Position numbers and translations under genes: made by a program. Below, piece after piece: positions 1-6,525 of a DNA stretch of 17,590 nucleotides. How positions within the stretch are numbered: position 1 is the stretch's first letter; every line of letters starts with the position of its first letter. Location: positions 1 through 17,590 of the forward strand of contig JADDKJ010000055.1 of NCBI GenBank assembly GCA_033717875.1. Reading direction: 5' to 3'. This DNA is from SBBG01 sp033717875. GTDB lineage: Bacteria; Pseudomonadota; Gammaproteobacteria; Ga0077554; Ga007554. Below the pieces are notes generated by a model, which was given only the letters and a program-made list of their open reading frames with translations, was not told where the DNA came from and made no database searches.

Positions 1-104
1 ATGTCAGTGCGTTTCTCGAAGTCGGGTACCACCGGATCTTCCGCCGTAACAGCTATCGGATTCTCATAGGGTCGTTCATAGGGCTTAACGACGACAGCTT
101 TCAC
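1..104 (-). CDS. Partial cassette gene, SH3-like domain protein (N-terminus only)
   Basis: A GTG start at 104 opens a frame that runs off the window edge, giving about 34 residues beginning MKAVVVKPYERPYENPIAVT and continuing to FEKRTD. A strong GGAGG ribosome site lies about five bases upstream. The start is only about 15 bases inside the cassette border, the usual layout for an integron cassette. The pattern of a short beta strand, a Tyr/Pro-rich segment, then an ED-P-V turn resembles variant SH3-like proteins often carried in cassettes. That family call is from memory of the pattern and rests on a short fragment. Its attC site lies outside the window. Confidence 0.55.
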   Translation of the reverse strand, partial: MKAVVVKPYERPYENPIAVTAEDPVVPDFEKRTD

Positions 105-118
105 GCGACCTCCCTCAA

Positions 119-240
119 ACCTAACGTGAGAATTAAGGGGCACGCCAACGATGAAGCCGGAACAGCGCCCCAACGCTGATGACACCCGTGAGCCCAAAAA
201 TGCCTCGCCAAGGCGTGTCCCCTTGAATGACGTGTTAGGC
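119..240 (-). repeat. attC site 1 (122 bp) of the membrane-protein cassette
   Basis: Read on the - strand it opens with GCCTAAC (240-234) and closes with GTTAGGT (125-119). The inner arms AAGGGGACACGCC and GGCGTGCCCCTT form the imperfect palindrome expected of a folded attC. The stop codon of the upstream cassette gene (TAA, 237-235) lies inside the first core box. Confidence 0.9.
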
Positions 241-672
241 ATTGGCTCTACACCAATTGACTCCAAGCACAAACAACCAAGCGAAAGTGAAAAGCACCGG
301 CAGCAAATTCCACGGGTAGAATAACTTTTGCCATGATTTTGTTGTTCGCCTCCCAATTACGCCCGGGCCTTGATAGCCCTCTGGCTTTTCATTTTCCCAC
401 CAATCGGCGAGATCGCTAATTGCCCCTGAAGCGGCACGAAGAACAGTTATTGATGAAATCGATATAACAATGCCTAGGACGGAGAAAATAAATACAAGCA
501 CCTGAGCGTCACTTTTCTCCCAGGCGAAGCCGAGGGCAGCAAAAAGAAGGCCGTGAAGTGTTGAAAGCCAAGTAATACGGTGATTCATGAGCTCATTTTC
601 GTGCTTGATCATATCTCGCACGGTTGCTTCATAGTCACCAGTTGATGAAGAAGTGGATTGAATACTGTTCAT
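235..672 (-). CDS. Integron cassette gene: small integral membrane protein, unknown function
   Basis: This is a 145-residue protein with three hydrophobic segments: about residues 35-51, 57-79 and 119-139. The first 30 residues are polar and Ser/Thr-rich, and a polar loop (about 85-117) with WWENEKPEGYQG separates the second and third segments. It is probably an inner-membrane protein. The ATG at 672 is preceded by AAGGAAG with about six bases of spacing. The 5' leader inside the cassette is only about 20 bases, so transcription probably comes from upstream cassettes or the integron promoter. The TAA stop is embedded in the attC core box, so gene and recombination site overlap by a few bases. 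I recognise no function. The gene is visibly more AT-rich than the housekeeping genes to the right, as expected for imported cassette cargo. Confidence 0.85.
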   Translation of the reverse strand: MNSIQSTSSSTGDYEATVRDMIKHENELMNHRITWLSTLHGLLFAALGFAWEKSDAQVLVFIFSVLGIVISISSITVLRAASGAISDLADWWENEKPEGYQGPGVIGRRTTKSWQKLFYPWNLLPVLFTFAWLFVLGVNWCRANA

Positions 673-686
673 GCCGCTTCCTTCAT

Positions 687-806
687 GCCTAACGTTAAAT
701 TAAGGGGCACGCCAATGATGAAGCCGGAACAACGCCCCTGCGCTGATGAAACCCGACACCTAAAAATGCCTCGCCAAGGCGTGTCCCCTTGAATGCAATG
801 TTATAC
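687..806 (-). repeat. attC site 2 (120 bp) of the GFA cassette
   Basis: On the - strand it runs from GTATAAC (806-800) to GTTAGGC (693-687). The interior is nearly identical to attC 1, 4 and 5. Its first box is the exact complement of GTTATAC at 1241-1235, which marks the other end of the same cassette. The cassette therefore spans about 693-1240. Confidence 0.9.
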
Positions 807-808
807 CT

Positions 809-1219
809 TTATTTCAAGACACCATTTGGTAGCCCTTGAAAAACTGGGATACCCCCATAGGGCTCGTGCCATGACGCTTTAGATTCGACATTTGCATGGG
901 CGCCAGGCTTAAAATCGACCGGTGTGTCGACGGTCGAAAGAGCAACACTTAGATACATAGATTTATCTGGTGCATAGTTCATTAGCCTAGTTCCGCAGTT
1001 AGAGCAAAATGCTCTAAAGCCCCCTAAGTCATTCTTATGCTCTTTTAAGCTTTCTTTCCCCTTCGTGATTTTTAACGTTTCCCCTTTCGCGAGGGTAAGT
1101 GTCACAAAAGCTGCTCCGTGCGCTTTTCTACAATATGAACAGTGACAATTAAATGTCTTATCCGGAATAAGTTCCACCTCATATTCTATCTGTCCACATA
1201 GGCAACTACCTTGAGCCAT
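809..1219 (-). CDS. Integron cassette gene: GFA family (CENP-V/GFA zinc-binding domain) protein
   Basis: This 136-residue protein has the complete zinc-ligand pattern of the GFA (glutathione-dependent formaldehyde-activating enzyme-like) family: C6-x-C8, C25-x-C27-x2-C30 and C72-x2-C75. The family signature CHCSYCRKAHGAAF and the downstream FCSNCGTRL are both present, and the length is normal for the family. Family members bind zinc in a beta fold. Most are functionally uncharacterised, and the name does not prove formaldehyde chemistry. The ATG at 1219 is preceded by AAAGGAAA with about seven bases of spacing. The gene fills its cassette almost completely, leaving 15 bases before the core site at the 5' end and two after the stop at the 3' end. 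No signal peptide is present, so it is cytoplasmic. Confidence 0.93.
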   Translation of the reverse strand: MAQGSCLCGQIEYEVELIPDKTFNCHCSYCRKAHGAAFVTLTLAKGETLKITKGKESLKEHKNDLGGFRAFCSNCGTRLMNYAPDKSMYLSVALSTVDTPVDFKPGAHANVESKASWHEPYGGIPVFQGLPNGVLK

Positions 1220-1234
1220 ATTAGTTTCCTTTTG

Positions 1235-1297
1235 GTATAACGTGAAGTTGAGGGGCGCGCCGCTTTTGGCGCGTCCCTCTCGAACGTAATGTTAGGC
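1235..1297 (-). repeat. attC site 3 (63 bp, short type) of the secreted-protein cassette
   Basis: On the - strand it runs from GCCTAAC (1297-1291) to GTTATAC (1241-1235). The stem arms GGGGCGCGCC and GGCGCGTCCC flank a short loop (GCTTTT). It is half the length of the other four sites and has a different interior, so this cassette probably came from a different attC lineage. Confidence 0.88.
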
Positions 1298-1339
1298 TTG
1301 GCGATATTTTTTGAAGCATGTACTCTTGAAGATATTTTA

Positions 1340-2017
1340 TTAATTATCACGATTAGCTGTCACCACAGAACTGCTCCACTGTTTTGATATTGTTTGACTC
1401 CATTCAAGGCCATTTCTCTCTGCCGTAGAGTAGAGAAATAGGGCTTTTCCCTTTACGTTTACCAGCGTTACGGTGAAGACAGAAACATGGGGCGTTACTA
1501 CTCCGTCGCCATTGTCTATGTGGCCTACCACAAAAGCAGAGTACGCTAAAGTACTATCAGTTTCTTCGTGAATAGGCAGCATAATCATCTGCGAATGCTG
1601 GTCGCCTTGCCCTAGATCAGAGAGAGCTTTCTCTAAAAGCTCCTCTATTTTATTTGTAAGCTCTACGCTAGCATGTTGTGCTTTGATGCTGCCCTTTAGC
1701 TGAGCAAATTCAGATTTCGTAAAGTAGCGAGCAATTAGACGTTTATCCATCTGGACAGAAAAAAGGCGAGCCAATAAGTTTGGAATGTCTTTTTTAAGTA
1801 ACCTGGATGTATCTGATTTAGAAACGAACGCTATAAACTGCTGATTTGTTGGAGCGACGAACATCTGTTGATGGTCGTAGACGAGTTTCATTTTCTCGGT
1901 CAGTGGAACAAACCCGGGTGGGTCAGGAATATTCAGTACAGTATCGCCGACAGAAATGGTTCCTGCCCACCCTGCGGCAGAGAGTAATGATAAAAAAACA
2001 GCCAATAGTTTTTTCAC
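1340..2017 (-). CDS. Integron cassette gene: secreted protein of unknown function
   Basis: This 225-residue protein begins with a typical signal peptide: MKK, then a hydrophobic stretch to about residue 16, with likely cleavage after the GWA motif at 17-19. The mature part is soluble and has a Lys/Glu-rich helical middle (about residues 75-135) and a predicted beta-rich C-terminus with the stretch HVSVFTVTLVNVKGKALFLY. There are no cysteines in the mature part and no recognisable catalytic motif. The start is GTG at 2017 with GGAG about nine bases upstream; the border of the cassette lies just 20 bases further. It is probably exported to the periplasm. I do not recognise the family. About 40 bases separate the stop from its attC, more than in the neighbouring cassettes. 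Confidence 0.85.
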   Translation of the reverse strand: MKKLLAVFLSLLSAAGWAGTISVGDTVLNIPDPPGFVPLTEKMKLVYDHQQMFVAPTNQQFIAFVSKSDTSRLLKKDIPNLLARLFSVQMDKRLIARYFTKSEFAQLKGSIKAQHASVELTNKIEELLEKALSDLGQGDQHSQMIMLPIHEETDSTLAYSAFVVGHIDNGDGVVTPHVSVFTVTLVNVKGKALFLYSTAERNGLEWSQTISKQWSSSVVTANRDN

Positions 2018-2031
2018 TGTTTATTTCTCCG

Positions 2032-2153
2032 GCCTAACGTTAAATTAAGGGGCACGCCAATGATGAGGCCAGAGCAACGCCCCTGTGCTGACGAAACCCG
2101 TGAACCAAAAAATGCCTCGCCAAGGCGTGTCTCTCTTGAATGCAATGTTAGGG
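2032..2153 (-). repeat. attC site 4 (122 bp)
   Basis: On the - strand it runs from CCCTAAC (2153-2147) to GTTAGGC (2038-2032), with the same long interior as attC 1, 2 and 5. The first box matches GTTAGGG at 2683-2677, defining a cassette of about 2147-2682. Confidence 0.9.
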
Positions 2154-2676
2154 GTGAAGTGCTCTGAGCACTATATTAGTACCAATACGCTCAAGAAAAA
2201 AGCGATGGTTTTTCCCTGCACTTGTGATGCAACCCGCTCACCAAAACCTTGAAGCAACATTAACAGGTCGATGTGACCCGCCCCGGCTTGCGTCGCGCCG
2301 TATGGCGTGGCGCAAACGGAAAGGGCTACAGGGCGAAATCTGTCTGAGACCGCTGCACCTGCTCTCGGCCCGCGCCCCTTGGACAGAAAAGGACTGAATA
2401 CATAACGACTTCAGTTACCGCTGAATTTGATGCTACCCACACAACGGGCCTGCCAGGACAAGGTGGGCGAAAAGCTACCAAACGCTTTCCCGGAAATGAC
2501 TCGTTATGGCCGGAGTGAAGCCTGTCCGCAACCCCTGAGCTTGCCTTCTTTCCGCAACCCATAATCGGGAAAAGGATGAAATTCAGTGAGCAACGAAGCG
2601 GACACTTTCAGGCGCTCTTTCACTGCTTTCTCGATGTTACCCACACGCCGAAAAAAGACGACCTTTTTTCAGCCCC
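2154..2676 (-). other. Cassette body with no convincing gene (cassette 4)
   Basis: This stretch of about 520 bases between attC 4 and attC 5 holds no recognisable gene. The longest frame in cassette orientation is 78 codons (2562-2326, -). It lacks a ribosome site and has an unlikely composition (many Gly, Arg, Cys), so I do not call it. A shorter 29-codon frame (MLLQGFGERV to the tail FFLSVLVLI) ends near 2174. The two ends of this cassette resemble cassette 5, and a degenerate motif GGGTnnCATC (read on the - strand) occurs near 2236, 2279, 2437 and 2643. It could be a decayed gene, a regulatory or promoter cassette, or a small-RNA cassette. Confidence 0.6.
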
Positions 2677-2797
2677 CCCTAACGTTAAATTAAGGGGCAC
2701 GCCAATGATGAAGTCAGAACAACGCCCCAACGCTGATGAAACTCATGAACCGAAAAATGCCTCGCCAAGGCGTGTCCCCTTGAATGCAATGTTAGGA
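2677..2797 (-). repeat. attC site 5 (121 bp), closest to the integrase
   Basis: On the - strand it runs from TCCTAAC (2797-2791) to GTTAGGG (2683-2677). The first box is complementary to GTTAGGA at 3079-3073, which is the attI junction, so the first cassette spans about 2683-3078. Confidence 0.9.
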
Positions 2798-3072
2798 TTG
2801 GCCTGCTATGAGCAGTATGTTAGTACCAACGCGCTCGGGAAAAAAGCCCTGTCAGTGCCTTGCGATTGATGCCACCCGCACAAAAACTGGCCAAGGAGAG
2901 TGAAGTAATAAGTTGCTCGACACTGCCCAAGGAACGAATCACTGCGGGCCGTGAGTGAGATTTTTCCGTGACCGCTGCACTTTCCAACTGGCCGCACTCC
3001 TTGGCTGATAATGAACTGATCGCGTGCAGCAACAGCACCCCTGCGCTGAAATGTAACCGCTACGCCAATAGC
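2798..3072 (-). other. First cassette body, gene uncertain (cassette 5)
   Basis: This is the most recently inserted position in an integron array. Two overlapping frames exist in cassette orientation: 72 codons from a GTG at 3038 to a stop at 2820, and 63 codons from 2997 to 2806. Neither has a well-spaced ribosome site or a recognisable family. The 72-codon frame fills most of the cassette, but its counterpart in cassette 4 is interrupted by an indel, so coding conservation is not supported. The last 110 bases before the attC are clearly similar to the same part of cassette 4; for example GTTGGTACTAACAT here matches ATTGGTACTAATAT there. Confidence 0.5.
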
Positions 3073-3162
3073 TCCTAACTAAAAGTAGACCCCAATAAAA
3101 TACCTAAAATTTTATCAGGTTGTCGTATAAAATTTTATTCAACCATAAAGGTATTTTAAAAT
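3073..3162 (-). promoter_or_regulatory. attI: attI recombination site and AT-rich integrase/cassette control region
   Basis: The core GTTAGGA (3079-3073, - strand) is the junction between attI and the first cassette. Next to it is a very AT-rich segment with ordered repeats: AAAATACCT (3097-3105) with its complement AGGTATTTT (3149-3157), AAAATTTTAT directly repeated at 3106-3115 and 3129-3138, and GGTTG/CAACC (3118-3122, 3140-3144). Direct repeats beside the core could be accessory integrase sites, as known for class 1 attI. The segment lies between divergent genes and probably carries the integrase promoter and the cassette promoter, but I could not fix -35/-10 boxes with confidence. No CTG-N10-CAG LexA box was found here. 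Confidence 0.65.
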
Positions 3163-3223
3163 CAACATAGATGCCCTATTATTAGCCGTGTTTTTTGTTT
3201 TTTAGCACACCATATATTTACCC

Positions 3224-4198
3224 ATGTCGCACACTCAGAACCCACCCAAATTATTAGAACAAGTCCAGGCGAAACTCCGGGTGAAGCACTACAGTATCCG
3301 TACTGAACGTGCTTACCTCGATTGGGTTAAGCGCTATATTTTGTTTCATCAAAAGAAACACCCGGCGAAGATGGGCGCGCCGGAGGTGGAGGCTTTTTTG
3401 TCGTACTTGGCTGTGGAAGGCAATGTTGCGGCTTCGACGCAGAATCAGGCGAAAAGCGCGTTGCTGTTTTTGTACCGCGAGGTGCTGGAGATCGACCTGC
3501 CCTGGCTGGATAACGTGACGAAGGCGCGGGTGCCGCAGCGCTTGCCGGTGGTGTTGACCCACGCCGAGGTGAAGGTGCTGCTGGACCGGCTGGAAGGAAC
3601 GCCATGGTTGATGGCTAGCCTTTTGTATGGGGCGGGGTTGCGGTTGCTGGAGTGTGCGCGGTTACGGGTCAAGGATGTCGAGTTTGAGCGGGGTGAATTG
3701 ATTGTCCGTGATGGCAAGGGGCAGAAGGATCGCGTGACGATGCTCCCCGCTATGCTGACAGAGCCGTTACGCGCCCATCTCGTGCGAGTGAAAAGACTGC
3801 ATGAGGAAGACTTGGCGGCGGGCCATGGCGATGTGTATCTGCCGAACGCGCTGGCGCGCAAATACCCGAACGCCGGGAAAATGTGGGGCTGGCAGTATGT
3901 CTTTCCTGCAAACCAGCTTTCCATTGATCCGCGCTCGGGCGTTACGCGCCGCCATCATGCGGATGAGAAGGGACTACAGAGGGCGGTAAAGCGGGCGGTG
4001 CATGCCGCCGGGATCGTCAAGCCGGCCACGCCGCACACATTGCGCCACTCCTTCGCTACCCATTTATTGCAATCCGGCTATGACATCCGTACCGTGCAGG
4101 AATTGCTCGGCCACAAGGATGTGAGCACGACGATGATTTACACCCATGTGTTGAACAAGGGCGGCAAGGGGGTGAGAAGCCCGCTGGATCATCTGTGA
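3224..4198 (+). CDS. intI: Integron integrase IntI (tyrosine recombinase)
   Basis: This 324-residue tyrosine recombinase inserts and excises cassettes at attI and attC. The N-terminal SAM-like core-binding domain spans about residues 10-92 (YSIRTERAYLDWVKRYILFH). The catalytic domain carries R140 (GAGLR), the beta-hairpin lysine in GKGQKDR (165), H271 and R274 (PHTLRHSFATH), H297 (LLGHKDV) and nucleophile Y306 (MIYTHV). Residues about 205-250 (YLPNALARKYP, WGWQYVFPA, TRRHHADEKG) form the extra segment that separates integron integrases from XerC/D. All catalytic residues are present and the length is normal, so it is likely active. It diverges from the cassettes, the standard integron layout. 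The ATG at 3224 has no clear Shine-Dalgarno sequence, which suggests weak translation. It differs enough from class 1 that it is best called a chromosomal integrase. Confidence 0.96.
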   Translation: MSHTQNPPKLLEQVQAKLRVKHYSIRTERAYLDWVKRYILFHQKKHPAKMGAPEVEAFLSYLAVEGNVAASTQNQAKSALLFLYREVLEIDLPWLDNVTKARVPQRLPVVLTHAEVKVLLDRLEGTPWLMASLLYGAGLRLLECARLRVKDVEFERGELIVRDGKGQKDRVTMLPAMLTEPLRAHLVRVKRLHEEDLAAGHGDVYLPNALARKYPNAGKMWGWQYVFPANQLSIDPRSGVTRRHHADEKGLQRAVKRAVHAAGIVKPATPHTLRHSFATHLLQSGYDIRTVQELLGHKDVSTTMIYTHVLNKGGKGVRSPLDHL

Positions 4199-4210
4199 TG
4201 GGCGCGCCTT

Positions 4211-4371
4211 AGAACCTGTTTATGATCTCGATCAAGGGAAGAGCGAAGCGAAGGGTTCCCAGCGCAAGGCGAAAATGGCCGAAAAAGCGGAGCATACACG
4301 GAGTATGTGAGCATTTTGAGGCCATTTTCAACGCCGCAATGCGCCCTTCAGCGAGATCGTAAACAGGTTCT
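4211..4371 (+). mobile_element. MITE-like element, copy 1 (161 bp)
   Basis: It is bounded by 20-bp terminal inverted repeats with one mismatch: AGAACCTGTTTATGATCTCG on the left, its near-complement at 4352-4371 on the right. It has no coding capacity. A second copy of identical length lies in opposite orientation at 7234-7394, differing at about ten positions by eye and with no indels. This is consistent with a non-autonomous element moved by a transposase encoded elsewhere. I could not identify an unambiguous target-site duplication. Confidence 0.8.
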
Positions 4372-4403
4372 TATTCCAATTTGCGTTAAAAACGACAATA
4401 ATT

Positions 4404-4527
4404 TTGTAGGGTGCGTTCCACGCACCAATGGTAATGGTGCGTGGAACGCACCCTACAATATTTCACTTTTTATTGCGAAATGGAATTACGCCGTCCGTGT
4501 GCGTGGTGCGCATGGCGCACCCTACAA
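4404..4527. repeat. Palindromic repeat cluster (perfect 24-bp inverted repeat plus a partial third arm)
   Basis: A perfect 24-bp inverted repeat has arms at 4404-4427 and 4435-4458, each carrying GTAGGGTGCGTTCCACGCAC or its complement, with a 7-base loop. A related arm with its own small palindrome (GGTGCGC-ATG-GCGCACC) lies at 4505-4521, followed by CCTACAA. Similar GTAGGGTGCG palindromes are common dispersed repeats in proteobacterial intergenic DNA. With the MITE, this accounts for the 340-base gap between intI and tRNA-Met. Confidence 0.8.
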
Positions 4528-4537
4528 AGGCGATGAC

Positions 4538-4614
4538 TGGTGGCTACGGGTGGGCTCGAACCACCGACCTCAGCATTATGAGTGCCGCGCTCTGACCAGC
4601 TGAGCTACGTAGCC
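4538..4614 (-). tRNA. tRNA-Met (anticodon CAT)
   Basis: The acceptor stem GGCTACG/CGTAGCC is perfectly paired. The D arm (AGCTCAGCTGGTCAGAGC), the T arm with GGTTCGAGCC, and an encoded CCA end are all present. The anticodon loop is CTCATAA, so the anticodon is CAT. The first pair is G-C, as in the elongator methionine tRNA; the initiator lacks a paired position 1-72. Confidence 0.95.
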
Positions 4615-4630
4615 TTATAGGGGAGATGCT

Positions 4631-4660
4631 CCCCCCTCTCCCGCAAGCGGGAGAGGGGGG
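4631..4660. terminator. Strong GC hairpin between ychF and tRNA-Met
   Basis: CCCCCCTCTCCCGC (4631-4644) pairs perfectly with GCGGGAGAGGGGGG (4647-4660) around AA. It sits downstream of ychF on the - strand and could end that transcript, but there is no run of T after the stem, so it may instead be one of the CCCTCTCCC repeats seen elsewhere in the window. Confidence 0.5.
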
Positions 4661-4752
4661 GGCGAAAAGCGGATGTATTCGTTCGCCGGATTGATGGCGA
4701 ATCTGCTCGCGTCCTGCGTAAGCGCGGCATTATAGCGCATCTTTCCCGTTTT

Positions 4753-5844
4753 TCACACATTGAACCGGAAGTGCATGACATCGCCGTCCTGCACGATGTA
4801 ATCCTTGCCTTCCAGCCGCCACTTGCCGGCTTCCTTGGCGCCCTGTTCACCCTGGTACGCAATGAAGTCGTCGTAGGCGATCACTTCGGCGCGGATGAAG
4901 CCGCGTTCGAAATCGGTGTGGATCGCGCCGGCGGCCTGCGGGGCGGTGGCGCCGATGGCGACTGTCCAGGCGCGCACTTCCTTGACGCCGGCGGTGAAGT
5001 AGGTTTGCAAGCCCAGCAGTTGATAGCCAGCGCGGATGACGCGGTTCAGGCCGGGTTCGTCCAGGCCCAGGTCGGCGAGGAAGTCGCCTTTATCTTCGTC
5101 TTCGATTTCGGCGATTTCGGATTCGATGGCGGCGCACACCGGTACCACCACGGAACCTTCCCTGGCGGCCAGTTCGCGCACCTGGTCGAGATAGGGATTG
5201 TTGTCGAAGCCGTTTTCCGAGACGTTGGCGATGTACATGGTCGGCTTGATGGTGAGCAGGTGCAGCTCGCGCAGCAGGCGCTGCTGTTCGGCATCGGGAC
5301 GCAGCGAGCGCACTGGGGCGCCGGTATTGAGGCAGGCCAGCACTTGCTCCAGCAGGGCCTTCTGCGCCAGCGCTTCCTTGTCGCCGCCTTTGGCGGCCTT
5401 GGCGGCGCGGGCGAGGGCCTTTTCCGCCGTTTCCATGTCGGCCAGGGCCAGCTCGGTGTTGATCACTTCAATGTCGCTCAGCGGATCGACCTTGCCCGCC
5501 ACATGCACCACATCGTCGTTTTCGAAGCAGCGCACGACATGCGCGATGGCTTGGGTCTCGCGGATGTTGGCGAGGAACTTGTTACCCAGCCCCTCACCCT
5601 TGGACGCGCCCGCCACCAGGCCGGCGATGTCGACGAATTCCATGGTGGTGGGCACCACGCGCTCGGGCTTGACGATGGCCGCCAGGGCGTCGAGGCGCGG
5701 ATCGGGCATCGGCACCACGCCGACGTTGGGCTCGATGGTGCAGAACGGATAGTTCTCCGCCGCGATGCCGGCGCGCGTCAGCGCGTTGAAGAGCGTCGAT
5801 TTGCCGACATTGGGCAGGCCGACGATGCCGCATTTGAATCCCAT
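4753..5844 (-). CDS. ychF: Redox-regulated ribosome-binding ATPase YchF (Obg-like, OLA1 family)
   Basis: This 363-residue P-loop NTPase binds ribosomes and preferentially hydrolyses ATP. Visible motifs are the P-loop GLPNVGKST (about residues 8-16), the switch region FVDIAGLVAGASKGEGLG, a coiled-coil insertion rich in Ala/Lys (about 130-170), the NVSEN segment that replaces the usual NKxD, and the C-terminal TGS domain (WTVAIGATAPQAAGAIHTDFERGF, then AKEAGKWRLEGKDYIVQDGDVMHFRFNV). The start chosen is the ATG at 5844 (MGFKCGIVGLPNVGKS), where the family begins. A longer frame upstream only adds non-conserved residues. It follows pth by 63 bases and is read in the same direction, in the conserved rplY-pth-ychF order. 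It is cytoplasmic. Confidence 0.97.
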   Translation of the reverse strand: MGFKCGIVGLPNVGKSTLFNALTRAGIAAENYPFCTIEPNVGVVPMPDPRLDALAAIVKPERVVPTTMEFVDIAGLVAGASKGEGLGNKFLANIRETQAIAHVVRCFENDDVVHVAGKVDPLSDIEVINTELALADMETAEKALARAAKAAKGGDKEALAQKALLEQVLACLNTGAPVRSLRPDAEQQRLLRELHLLTIKPTMYIANVSENGFDNNPYLDQVRELAAREGSVVVPVCAAIESEIAEIEDEDKGDFLADLGLDEPGLNRVIRAGYQLLGLQTYFTAGVKEVRAWTVAIGATAPQAAGAIHTDFERGFIRAEVIAYDDFIAYQGEQGAKEAGKWRLEGKDYIVQDGDVMHFRFNV

Positions 5845-5907
5845 AAAGTCAGTTCCGAGTATCGAGTGGCGAGTAACAAGTAGGCGGGCGCTTTTTCTCG
5901 TCACTCG

Positions 5908-6519
5908 CTAGCCGCTACTTGCTGCTGTTTTTGTGTGCAAACTATTCATCGCCCGCTGCACTTCGCCCCGTAGCAACTCCGGTATCACGCCGAGGGCGGC
6001 GTCGATGGCGTCGTCGATGCGTTGCCGGTCGGCGAGGGAGGGCCGTTGCAATACATAGCCGATGACCTGTTCCTTGCTGCCGGGGTGGCCGATACCGATG
6101 CGCAGGCGCATGAAATCGGCGCTGAGCCGGGCGACGATGTCGCGCAGGCCGTTGTGTCCGCCGTGGCCGCCGCCCTGCTTGAGACGGACCACGCCGGGCG
6201 GCAGATCCAGCTCGTCGTGCACCACCAGGATATTCCCGACGGGTATCTTGTAGAAACCCGCCAAGGCCATCACCGCCTGGCCGCTGCGGTTCATGAACGT
6301 GGCGGGCTTGAGCAGCCAGCAATCATTGCCCGCCAGAGAGATGCGGCAAACCTCACCCTGGAATTTGGGTTCCAGGCGGAAGGTGCCGCCGTGCTGGCGG
6401 GCCAGGGCATCGACGAACCAGAAACCGGCGTTGTGCCGGGTGTGCTCGTACTCGCCACCGGGATTGCCCAGTCCGACGATCAGATCCACCCGCTGCGACA
6501 ACGCCGCGTTTCCTGACAA
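5908..6519 (-). CDS. pth: Peptidyl-tRNA hydrolase
   Basis: It cleaves peptidyl-tRNAs released from stalled ribosomes and recycles the tRNA. Conserved residues are N19 (GLGNPGGEY), the catalytic H29 (TRHNAG), D102 (VVHDELDLP) and N123 (GGHGGHNGL). The frame opens with TTG at 6519, six bases after the rplY stop, giving 203 residues. That is about ten residues longer at the N-terminus than the E. coli protein. In-frame alternatives are TTG at 6501, about nine bases after AGGA, and GTG at 6489, which matches the usual family N-terminus. The exact start is therefore uncertain. The tight spacing to rplY suggests translational coupling. Confidence 0.95.
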   Translation of the reverse strand: MSGNAALSQRVDLIVGLGNPGGEYEHTRHNAGFWFVDALARQHGGTFRLEPKFQGEVCRISLAGNDCWLLKPATFMNRSGQAVMALAGFYKIPVGNILVVHDELDLPPGVVRLKQGGGHGGHNGLRDIVARLSADFMRLRIGIGHPGSKEQVIGYVLQRPSLADRQRIDDAIDAALGVIPELLRGEVQRAMNSLHTKTAASSG

Positions 6520-6525
6520 GCAGGG

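Noticed and set aside
2326..2562. A 78-codon - strand frame in cassette 4
   Set aside because: It has no ribosome site and no family, and the matching part of the related cassette 5 has an indel, so coding is not supported.
119..2797. Regular repeats resembling a CRISPR array
   Set aside because: The repeats are about 120 bp, palindromic, with RYYYAAC/GTTRRRY ends and whole genes between them; these are attC sites. No cas gene is present.
2576..2869. A 97-codon + strand frame across attC 5
   Set aside because: It reads through an attC site against cassette orientation, and its middle is attC sequence translated.
3080..3223. LexA-type SOS box upstream of intI
   Set aside because: No CTGT-N8-ACAG-like palindrome was found, so SOS control as in Vibrio or class 1 integrons is not supported here.
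4771..5883. A 370-codon open frame on the + strand
   Set aside because: It is antisense to ychF and low in complexity (rich in Gly, Val, Asp, His), a shadow of GC-biased codon use in the real gene.
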